Part shown: positions 24,132 through 32,514 of the stretch, piece after piece
Position numbering within the stretch: the first letter of the stretch is position 1
Layout: each line of letters opens with the position of its first letter
DNA from: DASXTC01 sp036505635
Lineage (GTDB): Bacteria; Acidobacteriota; Polarisedimenticolia; JACPZX01; DASXTC01
Length of the DNA: 64,000 nt
Direction: 5' to 3'
Assembly (NCBI GenBank): GCA_036505635.1
Contig: DASXTC010000026.1
Coordinates: 1 to 64,000, forward strand
Translations under genes and position numbers: made by a program
The notes under the pieces: model-generated
Databases searched by the model: none
Told to the model about the DNA's origin: nothing
Seen by the model: the letters and a program-made list of their open reading frames with translations, nothing else

Positions 24132-26084
24132 TCAAGGAAAGGGGCCGCAGGCAGGCGGGAAGGCCGATATCGGCCGTGCCCCCGCCGAGCCCTCCCCCTC
24201 CATACGGCTCGCCGTGACGAGGTAGTAGGTCGAGGTCGAGGGCTCCGGCAGATCGGTGAAGAGCGACCCCAGTCCATCGGGGGAGCCCGCGACGTGGCAG
24301 AGCGACGGCACGTGGGAGTAGTAGTCGCCGATGGCTCCGGCGTAGACGTTGTACGAGGCGCCGGGGCCGCCGTCCTCCCAGGAGATCCGCAGCATCCCCG
24401 CCGTGGGTGAGAAGGTCAGATCGAGCTGCCTGGCCGCCCGGGGAGGCGAGACCTCGGCCGGCAGGCGCGGGATCGCGGCGTGGGTGGTGAAGCCCAAGAA
24501 ATCGAGGCACCGGGTCTGGTAGAAGGGAGGCAAGGAGGGCTGTGCGGGATCCCACGCGACCACGCCTCCGTTCTTGCCGAAGGCCCAGATCATGCCGTCG
24601 TTGTCCACCACGACAGCGGCCGGATCGGGGATGACCGAAGGGGGCAGCGTGGCGACCGCGGCGTGGAAGATCCCCCTCACGGTGTCGATGCTGTCGATGA
24701 ACGCGGTCCCCGAGCTGAGGCGAATCAGGTAGATCAGGCCGCTGTAGGGGTCCGCCGTCCCCTTGACGTTGTCCCCCGGCAGGTTCGGGATCTGCTGGGC
24801 GAACGCGTGGATCGCCCCGGTGACCGGGTCCACGCTGTGAAAGGCGTCGCCGATTCCCAGCCCGTAGAGGATGCCGTCGGTTCCCGCGATGATGTCCACC
24901 GGGTGGGGAAGCAGGTCCGTTGGAAAGACCGCGAAGTTGGGAGTGAAGACCCCGGTGACGGTGTCGTAGGTGTCCACGAAGGCGTCCTCGGCGGCGGGGT
25001 AGCTGGTCTGCCTCAGAATGAAGAGGCGGCTGTCCCCTCTGAGCGCGGCCATCCTCACATTGACCCCGGGTTGAGCCGGATAGGAGATGGGCGTCACGAC
25101 GCCCGTGTTGGGATCCGCCATGGCCAGGCCGGTCGGGTCGTCCACCATGTAGAGCATCCCGTCGAGGCCGAAGACCACCGCGCGCGGATGCGCGATCTGC
25201 GACGAGGACGCCTGGATCATGGAGGGGACCGAGGCATCGAGCCCGACTTCCATGCCGTCGATCCTGGGGCCGCTGGAGGTCTCGCGCGACAGGTAGATCA
25301 TGTCGCGCCCGGAGGCCGGCGGTGCCACGCCGGCCACGGGCGGGTCCGAGGTCGTCAGGGGAATCCCGACGAGGTGGGTCACCTCTCCAAAGTCGCCGTT
25401 CCCCGGCTCCGCGCCGCCTGTGGCATCTCCGATGCGGATCCCGGTCGACGCGGTGACGTTGCCGAGCCTCTCCTCGAAGAGGTTGACCTGGAGGCTGTTG
25501 CCGGGAGCGAAGCTGGTGCCATAGTCCACGATTACCCTGAAGTCGTCCATCCCGCCCTTGACGTCGAGGCCGAATACGAAGCTGCGCTCGTCGGTCTGGC
25601 AGATGAACTCGGCGCTTCCGGCCCCCGTGCCGGGGGGCTCGAAGCCGCGCAGCGCGGTGGAGTAATCGCTCGGGTTGGAGCTCACGGCGAAGTACGCGTC
25701 GCTGCCCGTGTAGACACCGGAGGGAGACGAGCTGCCCAGGTCGTCAGGATCGGTGATGAACCCGAGGATCGTCGTGCCCGCGGGGAAGGTGACCGTGCCG
25801 AGCACCGCGTCCTCGGTGGTGCCAGTCCCGCCCACGTAAAGCCTGAAGTAGATCGACTGGACGAAATCGTCCGACCCCGTGCCGATGCCGAAGGGGGTCA
25901 GGTCGACTCCCGCGGCTCCGTAGGTCCTCTCGCGCACAATGACCAGGTCGGGGTCGGGCCGGGGCGTGCTGACCGTCAGCCCGGTGTCCACGACCGGATC
26001 GGCGAGCGTGGCCGCGGTGGCCCCCCCCTCCGCAATCACGAGGGCGCAGAGCCATATAAGGAGCGATTGTCTGAATCCCGGCAT
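24132..26084 (-). CDS. Large secreted protein with Cys-bearing C-terminal module
   Basis: A 650-residue secreted protein (signal QSLLIWLCALVIAEGGATAA). It has no transmembrane segment and no catalytic motif. The middle holds recurring strand blocks (PRAVVFGLDGMLYMVDDPTG, DIIAGTDGILYGLGIGDAFH, AAVVVDNDGMIWAFGKNGGV) that look like beta-propeller blades. The C-terminus SYNVYAGAIGDYYSHVPSLC, YYLVTASRMEGEGSAGARPI and PACGPFP resembles that of the matrixin at 16600. The start at 26084 has AGGAG 10 nt upstream; the frame extends to 26123 without a better start. Confidence 0.75.
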   Translation of the reverse strand: MPGFRQSLLIWLCALVIAEGGATAATLADPVVDTGLTVSTPRPDPDLVIVRERTYGAAGVDLTPFGIGTGSDDFVQSIYFRLYVGGTGTTEDAVLGTVTFPAGTTILGFITDPDDLGSSSPSGVYTGSDAYFAVSSNPSDYSTALRGFEPPGTGAGSAEFICQTDERSFVFGLDVKGGMDDFRVIVDYGTSFAPGNSLQVNLFEERLGNVTASTGIRIGDATGGAEPGNGDFGEVTHLVGIPLTTSDPPVAGVAPPASGRDMIYLSRETSSGPRIDGMEVGLDASVPSMIQASSSQIAHPRAVVFGLDGMLYMVDDPTGLAMADPNTGVVTPISYPAQPGVNVRMAALRGDSRLFILRQTSYPAAEDAFVDTYDTVTGVFTPNFAVFPTDLLPHPVDIIAGTDGILYGLGIGDAFHSVDPVTGAIHAFAQQIPNLPGDNVKGTADPYSGLIYLIRLSSGTAFIDSIDTVRGIFHAAVATLPPSVIPDPAAVVVDNDGMIWAFGKNGGVVAWDPAQPSLPPFYQTRCLDFLGFTTHAAIPRLPAEVSPPRAARQLDLTFSPTAGMLRISWEDGGPGASYNVYAGAIGDYYSHVPSLCHVAGSPDGLGSLFTDLPEPSTSTYYLVTASRMEGEGSAGARPISAFPPACGPFP

Positions 26085-26247
26085 CCGGATCAAACTCCTG
26101 CGCGGTCCTCCCGCGAGGCGCACGGGAAGCGGCCGCGGATAGCTGACTTATACGGGGCGAACTGCCGGCGGTCAACCATTGAGCACCGGCGGCGAGGATT
26201 CCTCGATCAGATGGAATAACCGCACCCCCGTGCATCACGACATTCCG

Positions 26248-26826
26248 TCAGAATTTGACGTTCGGCGCGGTTTTCTTGTCGGCCTCCGCCTCGAAGTAGT
26301 CGCGCGGCTTCTTGTTGAAGAAGCCGGCCACCAGGTTCGCCGGGACGCGCACGATCAGTGTGTTGTATTGTCGGACCTGTTCGTTATAGTCGCGCCGCGA
26401 AACCGCCAGCCTGTTCTCGGTTCCCGCCAGCTCGTCCTGCAGTCTGATGAAATTCTCGTTGGCCTTCAGCAGGGGATAGTTCTCGGCGATCGCGAGCAGA
26501 CGTCCCAGGGCGGAAGTGAGCCCCGCGTTGGCGGCCGCGGCCTCCTGGGGCGAGGTCGCCCCGGCGAGGCGGCCGCGGGCCTCGGCAACCTTCTCGAAGA
26601 CTTCCTTCTCGTGAGCGGCGTACCCCTTCACCGTCTCGACGAGGTTCGGGATCAGGTCTCCGCGTCGCTGGAGGTTGTTCTCGACCTGCGCCCAGGCGCC
26701 GTCGATCCCCTGCTCCGCGGTCACGATCGAGTTGTAGGTCGACCAGAGGTACAGACCCGCCGCGAGGAGGACCACGCCGATCACCAGGAGAAATCCGCAC
26801 CCTCCCGCCAGCACGAGCTTTTTCAT
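26248..26826 (-). CDS. lemA: LemA family protein
   Basis: A 192-residue LemA protein: one N-terminal membrane helix (CGFLLVIGVVLLAAGLYLWS), then the helical domain (YNSIVTAEQGIDGAWAQVEN, NNLQRRGDLIPNLVETVKGY, ENYPLLKANENFIRLQDELA, AVSRRDYNEQVRQYNTLIVR). The length is typical. LemA is often encoded with TPM-domain proteins, as here. Its exact role is unknown, though membrane-associated functions are proposed. The start overlaps the end of the nucleotidyltransferase gene by 4 nt (ATGA). Confidence 0.93.
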   Translation of the reverse strand: MKKLVLAGGCGFLLVIGVVLLAAGLYLWSTYNSIVTAEQGIDGAWAQVENNLQRRGDLIPNLVETVKGYAAHEKEVFEKVAEARGRLAGATSPQEAAAANAGLTSALGRLLAIAENYPLLKANENFIRLQDELAGTENRLAVSRRDYNEQVRQYNTLIVRVPANLVAGFFNKKPRDYFEAEADKKTAPNVKF

Positions 26827-27566
26827 CGTTTGGCTCCATTCGCGGGGAGGCCGGCGTCAACCGCTCGGGCCATCGCCTCCACCTGCGCGCAATAATTCTT
26901 GAAGAGAGCTTTCATTCCCAATGAAGCGGCGGCCGGACCGCCGCGTTTGACGGCCGCCACATCGTCAAACGGCGCCGGGTCGAAGCCGCACAGCTCGGCC
27001 CCCAGCCGGATCACCTCGTGGGCCGTCGACGGAACCTCGCGTCCCGCCAGCCGGAGCACGCCGCGGCATAGGGTGACAATCGGCGCGAAGCTGGCAGCCA
27101 TGAGCCGGGCGAGCTGACCCGCGTCCTCGTGAAATGCGATGTAGCCCGTTCGAAGATGGATGAGCTTGGTCTTGATCTCGCTCTCGCATTGCAGCCTGAG
27201 GTTCTCGGAGGAGACCACCAGCCCTGCGAACGGATCGGGCCCGTGGATGACGCGATGCCAGGCCACGATGTCGAGGAACTCCAGCGGGAAGACGTCGCAG
27301 GAGCGGCTGATCCACTCGGGCGAGAAGAAAAGAAGCGGGCGGTTCCCTTTCGCCTCCCAGGCCCGAGTCGGGCGGGTGCCCCGCTCGAGGCTCTCGAGGC
27401 CGATGTCGCGCAGCACCACCACGATGTTGAGATCGGAGCCGCTCCCCTGATGGTCGGACCGGGCCGCCGAGCCGTAAAGGACCACCGAGAGAAGGTCCTC
27501 CCCGAAGGCCTCCCGCAGCTCCCCGGTCAGACCGGTCATCTGTCCTGTCAGATCGTCCGTGGTCAT
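26823..27566 (-). CDS. Nucleotidyltransferase-fold protein with a changed active site
   Basis: A 247-residue protein with an N-terminal MNT/pol-beta fold: VVLYGSAARSDHQGSGSDLN. Active members have GSxxxG...SDxD; here the second Asp is replaced by Asn (SDLNIVVV), so metal binding is probably weakened. The C-terminal 150 residues are helical (LIHLRTGYIAFHEDAGQLAR, EVIRLGAELCGFDPAPFDDV). It sits between the TPM and LemA genes and is coupled to lemA by a 4-nt overlap. The start at 27566 replaces a longer reading made from the Gly-rich TPM tail in another frame. A binding or regulatory role is as likely as catalysis. Confidence 0.75.
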   Translation of the reverse strand: MTTDDLTGQMTGLTGELREAFGEDLLSVVLYGSAARSDHQGSGSDLNIVVVLRDIGLESLERGTRPTRAWEAKGNRPLLFFSPEWISRSCDVFPLEFLDIVAWHRVIHGPDPFAGLVVSSENLRLQCESEIKTKLIHLRTGYIAFHEDAGQLARLMAASFAPIVTLCRGVLRLAGREVPSTAHEVIRLGAELCGFDPAPFDDVAAVKRGGPAAASLGMKALFKNYCAQVEAMARAVDAGLPANGAKR

Positions 27567-27576
27567 CTGATTCCCC

Positions 27577-28356
27577 CTACCAGCCTCGCGAGGCCCCGCC
27601 GCCACCGAAGGAGCCGCCGCCGAACCCGCCGAATCCTCCACCACCCAGGGAGCCGCCACCGCCGAACCCGCCCCCGAAGCCACCCGATCCACCCGGCCCA
27701 CCAAGATACCAGGGAGGCCCGCCGCGGCGCCCACGCCGGCCCCCTCTGGCGCCTCCGAGGAGGAACAACCAGAGGAGCGAAGGGAGCCCTCCTGACATCA
27801 GGAGGATGATCAGGATAAGGAGCGCCAGCTTGACGCCGCCGCTGACGAGACGTCGCGGCACGCGCGGCGCGAGCTCCCCGGTGAGCTGAAACCCGTACTC
27901 CTTCGCCGTCAGGAGCGCCAGGCGCCCGACCGTCCTGCGGATCCCGGTGGCGTAATCGCCGTCCTTGAAATGAGGGATCGCCTCCTCGTCGAGGATGGCG
28001 CCGGCCAGACCATCGGGCAGGTATCCCTCCGCCCCGTAGCCGTTCTCGATGCGCGCCTTGCGGTCCGCCACCGCCACGAGAAAGAGGATGCCCCGGTTCT
28101 CGCCGGCGCCCCCGATCCCCCACTCGCGCCCCCATCGCAGCGTCAGTTCCTCGATGGCCTCCCCTTCGAGCGACTTGATGGTGACGACGACGATGGAGAC
28201 TTTGCCCCGTCCCCAGACCTCGCGCGAGAGGGCCTCGATCGCCAGCGCGTCGTCGCGCGGGAGGACTCCCGCGAAGTCATGGACCGACCGGTCCTTCTTC
28301 GCGGGGATGGTGTAGGCCGCCCATACGGGCAGGAACGAGGCCAGGGACAGCGCCAT
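27577..28356 (-). CDS. TPM-domain membrane protein (YgcG type)
   Basis: About 259 residues from the ATG at 28356. A signal-like start (MALSLASFLPVWAAYTIPAK), a TPM domain (SVHDFAGVLPRDDALAIEAL, KVSIVVVTIKSLEGEAIEEL, IGGAGENRGILFLVAVADRK, ARIENGYGAEGYLPDGLAG), a membrane helix (LALLILIILLMSGGLPSLLW) and a long Gly-rich tail (GGFGGGFGGGGSLGGGGFGG). The organisation is that of YgcG/Psb32-like proteins. The true start could be upstream, since the frame stays open to 28587 through the palindrome at 28401-28485, but no better start codon is seen. First gene of a TPM / nucleotidyltransferase / LemA operon. Confidence 0.82.
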   Translation of the reverse strand: MALSLASFLPVWAAYTIPAKKDRSVHDFAGVLPRDDALAIEALSREVWGRGKVSIVVVTIKSLEGEAIEELTLRWGREWGIGGAGENRGILFLVAVADRKARIENGYGAEGYLPDGLAGAILDEEAIPHFKDGDYATGIRRTVGRLALLTAKEYGFQLTGELAPRVPRRLVSGGVKLALLILIILLMSGGLPSLLWLFLLGGARGGRRGRRGGPPWYLGGPGGSGGFGGGFGGGGSLGGGGFGGFGGGSFGGGGASRGW

Positions 28357-28400
28357 GGCCAGCGAGGCGAGGAGCCGTGGATTCCAAAGGCGCGCGGGGG

Positions 28401-28485
28401 CTAGGAGTGTGTCCGAGTAATGGCTTGGGCCGCGTTGCGAGCGCCGCGGGGGTGGACCCGAGCCATTACTCGGACACACTCCCAG
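28401..28485. repeat. Long near-perfect palindrome (MITE/REP-like or terminator)
   Basis: Arms 28401-28425 and 28461-28485 are inverted copies with one mismatch in 25; 22 positions (28404-28425 and 28461-28482) pair perfectly. The arm contains GTGTCCGAGTAATGGC. Pairing continues inward with wobbles (GGCTTGGG against CCCGAGCC), leaving a GC-rich loop. It starts 3 nt after the ornithine cyclodeaminase stop and lies before the TPM gene. No T-tract follows, so it is not a classical terminator. Arms this long and sequence-perfect are more usual in mobile palindromes. No second copy is seen in this window. Confidence 0.85.
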
Positions 28486-28487
28486 GT

Positions 28488-29459
28488 TCACAGTGGAAGG
28501 CGCACGCCGCGCCCCGTCTCGCGGGCCCGTCGCAGCACCTCGACCCCCATCGAGACATCGTCGATCGCCAGGCCCAGGTTCGCGCACACGATCCGCTCCG
28601 CCTCGTTCTCGCGCCCCGGCTTGAGCCCGGCGACGACCTCACCGAGATCCCCGTAGAGCCGCGGCATCTCGGGGAAGTAGCAGCTCGAGCGCGGATCGAG
28701 GATCTGCTCCGCGTCGTCGGTCAGGAACTTGTTGGCCTTGTGAAAGACCTCCGGCTTGAGGTACGAGCCGTAGTCGAGCGGACAGAGGAAGGCTCCCGGC
28801 TTGATCCAGGCCGCCTCCAGCATGGGCCTGGGCTCGCGCATGATCGGTCCGGCGGTGACGATGATGTCGGCGCCGTCGACGGCCTCCCTCGGGGATCCGG
28901 CCGCCAGGAACTCCACGTCGGGGCAGCTTCGCGACATCTCGCGGATGTATTCCGAGGTGCGCTCGGGGTGAATGTCGTAGGCTCGGACCTTTCGCAGGGC
29001 CGGCCTCACGCAACGCAACGCCCTGAGGTTCGACCGTCCCTGCACGCCGCACCCCAGGATCGCCAGCGACGCGGAGTCGGCGCGGGACAGGTGGCGCGCG
29101 GCGAGCGCCGTCGCCGCGCCGGTCCGCTCCGCCGTGATCCACGTGGCGTCCATGATGGCTTCCGGGATCCCGGTCTCCGGATCGTTGAGGATCAGGAGCC
29201 CCGTGATATAGGGCAGATCGCGCTCCCGGTTGGACGGGTAGCCGCTGATCCACTTGACTCCGGCCGCGCGCAGGGCCGGCACGAAGGCCGGCATCGAGTG
29301 GATGAAGGCGTCCTCGCGGGGATGGATGTCCATCTTCGGGGGCATCTGGGTGCGCCCCAGGCCCTTCTCTCTGAAGGCCACAGTCAGGATGTCGATGACA
29401 CGTTCCATCGAGGGAGAGGCCGATTCGACGTCCTGTCGGGACAGGTACAACAGCTCCAT
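28488..29459 (-). CDS. Ornithine cyclodeaminase / mu-crystallin family protein
   Basis: A 323-residue protein. YLSRQDVESASPSMERVIDI starts the substrate domain; KMDIHPREDAFIHSMPAFVP and GVKWISGYPSNRE carry the substrate-binding Arg and Lys of the family; LAILGCGVQGRSNLRALRCV is the NAD(P) Rossmann motif. Members catalyse ornithine deamination to proline, alanine dehydrogenation or ketimine reduction, and the exact reaction is not readable here. The start at 29459 has GAGGAG 5 nt upstream. The DUF1330 gene ends 8 nt before it on the same strand. Confidence 0.88.
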   Translation of the reverse strand: MELLYLSRQDVESASPSMERVIDILTVAFREKGLGRTQMPPKMDIHPREDAFIHSMPAFVPALRAAGVKWISGYPSNRERDLPYITGLLILNDPETGIPEAIMDATWITAERTGAATALAARHLSRADSASLAILGCGVQGRSNLRALRCVRPALRKVRAYDIHPERTSEYIREMSRSCPDVEFLAAGSPREAVDGADIIVTAGPIMREPRPMLEAAWIKPGAFLCPLDYGSYLKPEVFHKANKFLTDDAEQILDPRSSCYFPEMPRLYGDLGEVVAGLKPGRENEAERIVCANLGLAIDDVSMGVEVLRRARETGRGVRLPL

Positions 29460-29467
29460 CGTGCTCC

Positions 29468-29761
29468 TCAGGGTCCGATCCCTTCCACCAGGATCATCTC
29501 GGTCCGGGCACACGCGTGCCGAAGGTCCCTGGCGGGACGATAAGCGTCCGAATCCCACCAGAGTCTGGCGTCCTGAAATGTCGGAAACTCCAGCACGACG
29601 ATGCGGCCGGGCCGCCGCGTCCCTTCGAGGGTCTCGGCCCGGCCTCCCCGGGCCACGTACCTTCCCCCGTGCGCCGCCACCGTCGGGGCCGCGAGCTTCT
29701 TGTATTGCTCGTAGCGCACCGGATCGGTGATCTCGATGTCCACGATCACGAAAGCCGCCAT
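29468..29761 (-). CDS. DUF1330 family protein
   Basis: A 97-residue protein of the DUF1330 ferredoxin-like (dimeric alpha-beta barrel) fold: FVIVDIEITDPVRYEQYKKL, GGRYVARGGRAETLEG, RIVVLEFPTFQDARLWWDSD. Function is unknown. It is the first gene of a two-gene unit with the ornithine cyclodeaminase (8 bp gap). Confidence 0.88.
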   Translation of the reverse strand: MAAFVIVDIEITDPVRYEQYKKLAAPTVAAHGGRYVARGGRAETLEGTRRPGRIVVLEFPTFQDARLWWDSDAYRPARDLRHACARTEMILVEGIGP

Positions 29762-29800
29762 GGATTCCTTCCTCGCGGGCTCATCGGGCCCCCGGACCGG

Positions 29801-31024
29801 TCACTCGTAACGGAGAGCCTCGATCGGGTCGAGCGAGGCCGCCTTGCTGGCCGGGTAGTATCCGAAGAGCATACCGACAACGCCCGAAAAGATCACGGAG
29901 ACGGCGATGGAGGCGGGTGAGATGAGCATCGGCCAGTTGAACTGCCAGGCCAGAAGGTATGAGATTCCCACGCCGACCAGGATGCCCATCAGACCGCCCA
30001 TCGTGCTCAGCATGATCGACTCCAGGAGGAACTGGAGCTTCACCTGACCGCGGCGCGCGCCCACGGCCACGCGAAGGCCGATCTCCCGCGTGCGCTCGGT
30101 CACGCTCACCAGCATGATGTTCATGATCCCGATCCCTCCCACCAGCAGGGAGACGCCGGCGATGCTGCCCAGCAGCGTGGCCATCGTCTTCTGGGTCTGT
30201 TCGGCGGCTTCCGCGATGTCGCTCATGTTGCGGACGAAGAAGTCATCCTCCCTGTCGGGCGTGATCCGGTGCCGCTGGCGCAGAAGCTGGGTCACCTGCT
30301 CCTGCGCGGCGAAGGTGGCGGCGGGCGAGAGGGCCGAGATGATCGCGCCGTCGAGGTGGGAGATCGCGCGCAACTTCCTCTGCACCGTGGTGTAGGGGAG
30401 GATCATCGTGTCGTCCTGGTCCTGGCCCCACTGGTTCTGTCCCTTCGGCCCCAGGACTCCGAGGACCTGGAAGGGAAGGTTTCGGATCCGGATCGTCTGG
30501 CCGACCGGATCGATGCCCGGAAAGAGCCGCTCGACGACCGTCTTGCCGAGCACCGCGACCCGCGCGCCGGTTCGGACTTCGGCCTCCGAGAAGAAACCGC
30601 CCGCGGCCAGAGGCCAGTTGCGGATCAACGGGAACTTCTCATTGGCCCCCTCGGCTCTCGTGTTCCAGTTCTGGTTGCCGAAGACGACGGGAGCTCCCGT
30701 GCGCACCGAGGGGCTCACCAGCCTGACGGCGGGGCATTCCTGCTCGATTGCCGTGACGTCTTCGGCCGTGAGGGTCGTGATGGTCCCCGCGCCACCGCGC
30801 ATCCCCATCGTCCGCTGGCTGCCGGGCCAGACGTAGAGGATGTTCGATCCCATGGCGGCGATCTCCGCCTGGACCTGGGCCTGGGCCCCCTGGCCGAGAC
30901 TCACCATCGCGATGACCGACGCCACGCCGATGATGACCCCCAGCATCGTGAGCAGGGAGCGGACACGGTGGCGTCCCAGCGCGCTGGCGGCCATCCGGGC
31001 CGTGGAGTCGAACGACATGCTCAT
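29801..31024 (-). CDS. MacB-like ABC transporter permease
   Basis: A 407-residue permease with MacB_PCD and FtsX domains. An N-terminal helix (RVRSLLTMLGVIIGVASVIA) is followed by a large periplasmic domain (residues about 45-270) and three C-terminal helices (GSIAGVSLLVGGIGIMNIML, SIMLSTMGGLMGILVGVGIS, FSGVVGMLFGYYPASKAASL). The end DPIEALRYE is typical. No ATP-binding domain is fused, and none is encoded beside it, so the ATPase must be elsewhere. It overlaps the MacA-like gene by 4 nt. Confidence 0.92.
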   Translation of the reverse strand: MSMSFDSTARMAASALGRHRVRSLLTMLGVIIGVASVIAMVSLGQGAQAQVQAEIAAMGSNILYVWPGSQRTMGMRGGAGTITTLTAEDVTAIEQECPAVRLVSPSVRTGAPVVFGNQNWNTRAEGANEKFPLIRNWPLAAGGFFSEAEVRTGARVAVLGKTVVERLFPGIDPVGQTIRIRNLPFQVLGVLGPKGQNQWGQDQDDTMILPYTTVQRKLRAISHLDGAIISALSPAATFAAQEQVTQLLRQRHRITPDREDDFFVRNMSDIAEAAEQTQKTMATLLGSIAGVSLLVGGIGIMNIMLVSVTERTREIGLRVAVGARRGQVKLQFLLESIMLSTMGGLMGILVGVGISYLLAWQFNWPMLISPASIAVSVIFSGVVGMLFGYYPASKAASLDPIEALRYE

Positions 31025-32514
31025 GGACGCCTGCCGGTGCTGGCGCCGCCCGCCTTCATGCCGGGCCGGGCGCCAAGCGGGCTGCCAAAGGGGTTGTTGG
31101 GACGATCGGCGGCGGAGGCGGCCTGCATCGCGCCGATGATCACCTGATCCCCCTCCTTCAGATCTCCATCCATGACCTCCGAGGAGGATCCATCGGTAAT
31201 CCCCACGCGCACGACGCGCGGCTGCGCGGCGCCCCCGTCCCCTTTGATCCAGACGATGCGAGGGTGCCAGCGGACCTTCCTGATCTGGGGGAACCGGAGG
31301 ACTCCTTCCGTGCTGGCGATGGGAGAGGACGAACCGTCGGCCTGCCGGCGATCCTCACCGTGAGGGGGCTGCGCGGCGGTCTCGGGAGTCTCCGGTTCAT
31401 CGGGCGCGGATGCCAGAAGCTCGCGCTCCCGTTCCCTGGACACCTCCATCGGCCAGAAGCGCATCGCCGCGTTGGGCATCTTCAGGGCGTTCCTGGACTC
31501 GGCCACCGTGAAGGTGGTGTTGGCGGTCATCCCGGGACGGAGCTTCAGCTCGGGATTCGCCACGTTGATGATCACGGAGTAGGTCACGACGTTCTGCGTC
31601 ACGACGGGATTGAGCCGGATCTGGTCGATCGATCCGCGGAAGAACTCTCCTGGAAACGAATCGACGGTGAAGACGACCCTCGCATCGGGCCCGATGTGGC
31701 CGATGTCGGCCTCGTCCACGTTGGCCAGCACCTGCATCCGCGTGAGGTCGTTCGCAATCACGAAGAGGGTGGGCGCCTGGAGGCTGGCCGCGACCGTCTG
31801 GCCGACGTCGACGTTGCGGGAGACCACCACACCGTCAACCGGCGAGGTGATGACCGTGTAGTTGAGGTTCACCTCGGCCAGGGTGACCTCCGCCTCGGTC
31901 TGCTTGACCCGGGCGGTCGCCTGCTCGATCGCGGCCTCGGCCGACTCGACCTGGGCCTGCGCCTGCTTGTGCCGCGCCTGGGCCGTCTCCCAGGTCGCCT
32001 GAGTCGCCTGGAGGTCCTGCTCGGAGGCAACCCCCTCCTTGGCGAGCTCCTCGGTGCGGCGGTAGTTCCGCCCGGCCTCGTTGAGGGTGGCGACCGCCGC
32101 TTCGAAGTTCGCGTTCTGGTTCGACAACGCCGCGCGGGCCGTGGTGATCCCCGCCCGGGCGTCCTCCCGGTCGGCCTTGGCCCGGATCAGGGCCGCCTCG
32201 AAGGTGGCCGGGTCGATCCGCGCGATCACCTGCCCCTGCTTCACGATGGAGTTGAAGTCGGCGTGCAGCGACCGGATCCGGCCGGTGACCTGGCTCCCGA
32301 CCTGCACGGTGAGGACGGCCTGGAGCGTCCCGGTGGCCGAGATTGCTGTCCGCAGGTCGCCGCGCTCGACCGTCGCCATCGTGTACGCGTCGGCGTCCGC
32401 CGAGGCCGGCCGCAGGAACAGATACCCGGAGCCCGCGATGAGGACCGCTCCGAGGAGCCAGAGCCACCGGCGGCCGCCGGCGATCCCCATCAGTCGTGAG
32501 GGCACCATGCTCAT
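31021..32514 (-). CDS. MacA/HlyD-type periplasmic adaptor
   Basis: A 497-residue membrane-fusion protein. One N-terminal membrane helix (WLWLLGAVLIAGSGYLFLRP), a barrel/lipoyl region (GTLQAVLTVQVGSQVTGRI and NLNYTVITSPVDGVVVSRNV) around a long alpha-hairpin (residues about 110-190, with Gln/Ala-rich heptads) and a C-terminal membrane-proximal domain with an insert (RERELLASAPDEPETPETAA). It would link the MacB-like permease to an outer-membrane channel. It is coupled on both sides by 4-nt ATGA overlaps, to the pterin dehydratase upstream and the permease downstream. Confidence 0.92.
   Translation of the reverse strand: MSMVPSRLMGIAGGRRWLWLLGAVLIAGSGYLFLRPASADADAYTMATVERGDLRTAISATGTLQAVLTVQVGSQVTGRIRSLHADFNSIVKQGQVIARIDPATFEAALIRAKADREDARAGITTARAALSNQNANFEAAVATLNEAGRNYRRTEELAKEGVASEQDLQATQATWETAQARHKQAQAQVESAEAAIEQATARVKQTEAEVTLAEVNLNYTVITSPVDGVVVSRNVDVGQTVAASLQAPTLFVIANDLTRMQVLANVDEADIGHIGPDARVVFTVDSFPGEFFRGSIDQIRLNPVVTQNVVTYSVIINVANPELKLRPGMTANTTFTVAESRNALKMPNAAMRFWPMEVSRERERELLASAPDEPETPETAAQPPHGEDRRQADGSSSPIASTEGVLRFPQIRKVRWHPRIVWIKGDGGAAQPRVVRVGITDGSSSEVMDGDLKEGDQVIIGAMQAASAADRPNNPFGSPLGARPGMKAGGASTGRRP

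Noticed and set aside
27577..27734. An upstream extension of the nucleotidyltransferase gene.
   Set aside because: It is a shadow of the Gly-rich TPM tail in another frame; the ATG at 27566 starts the real gene.
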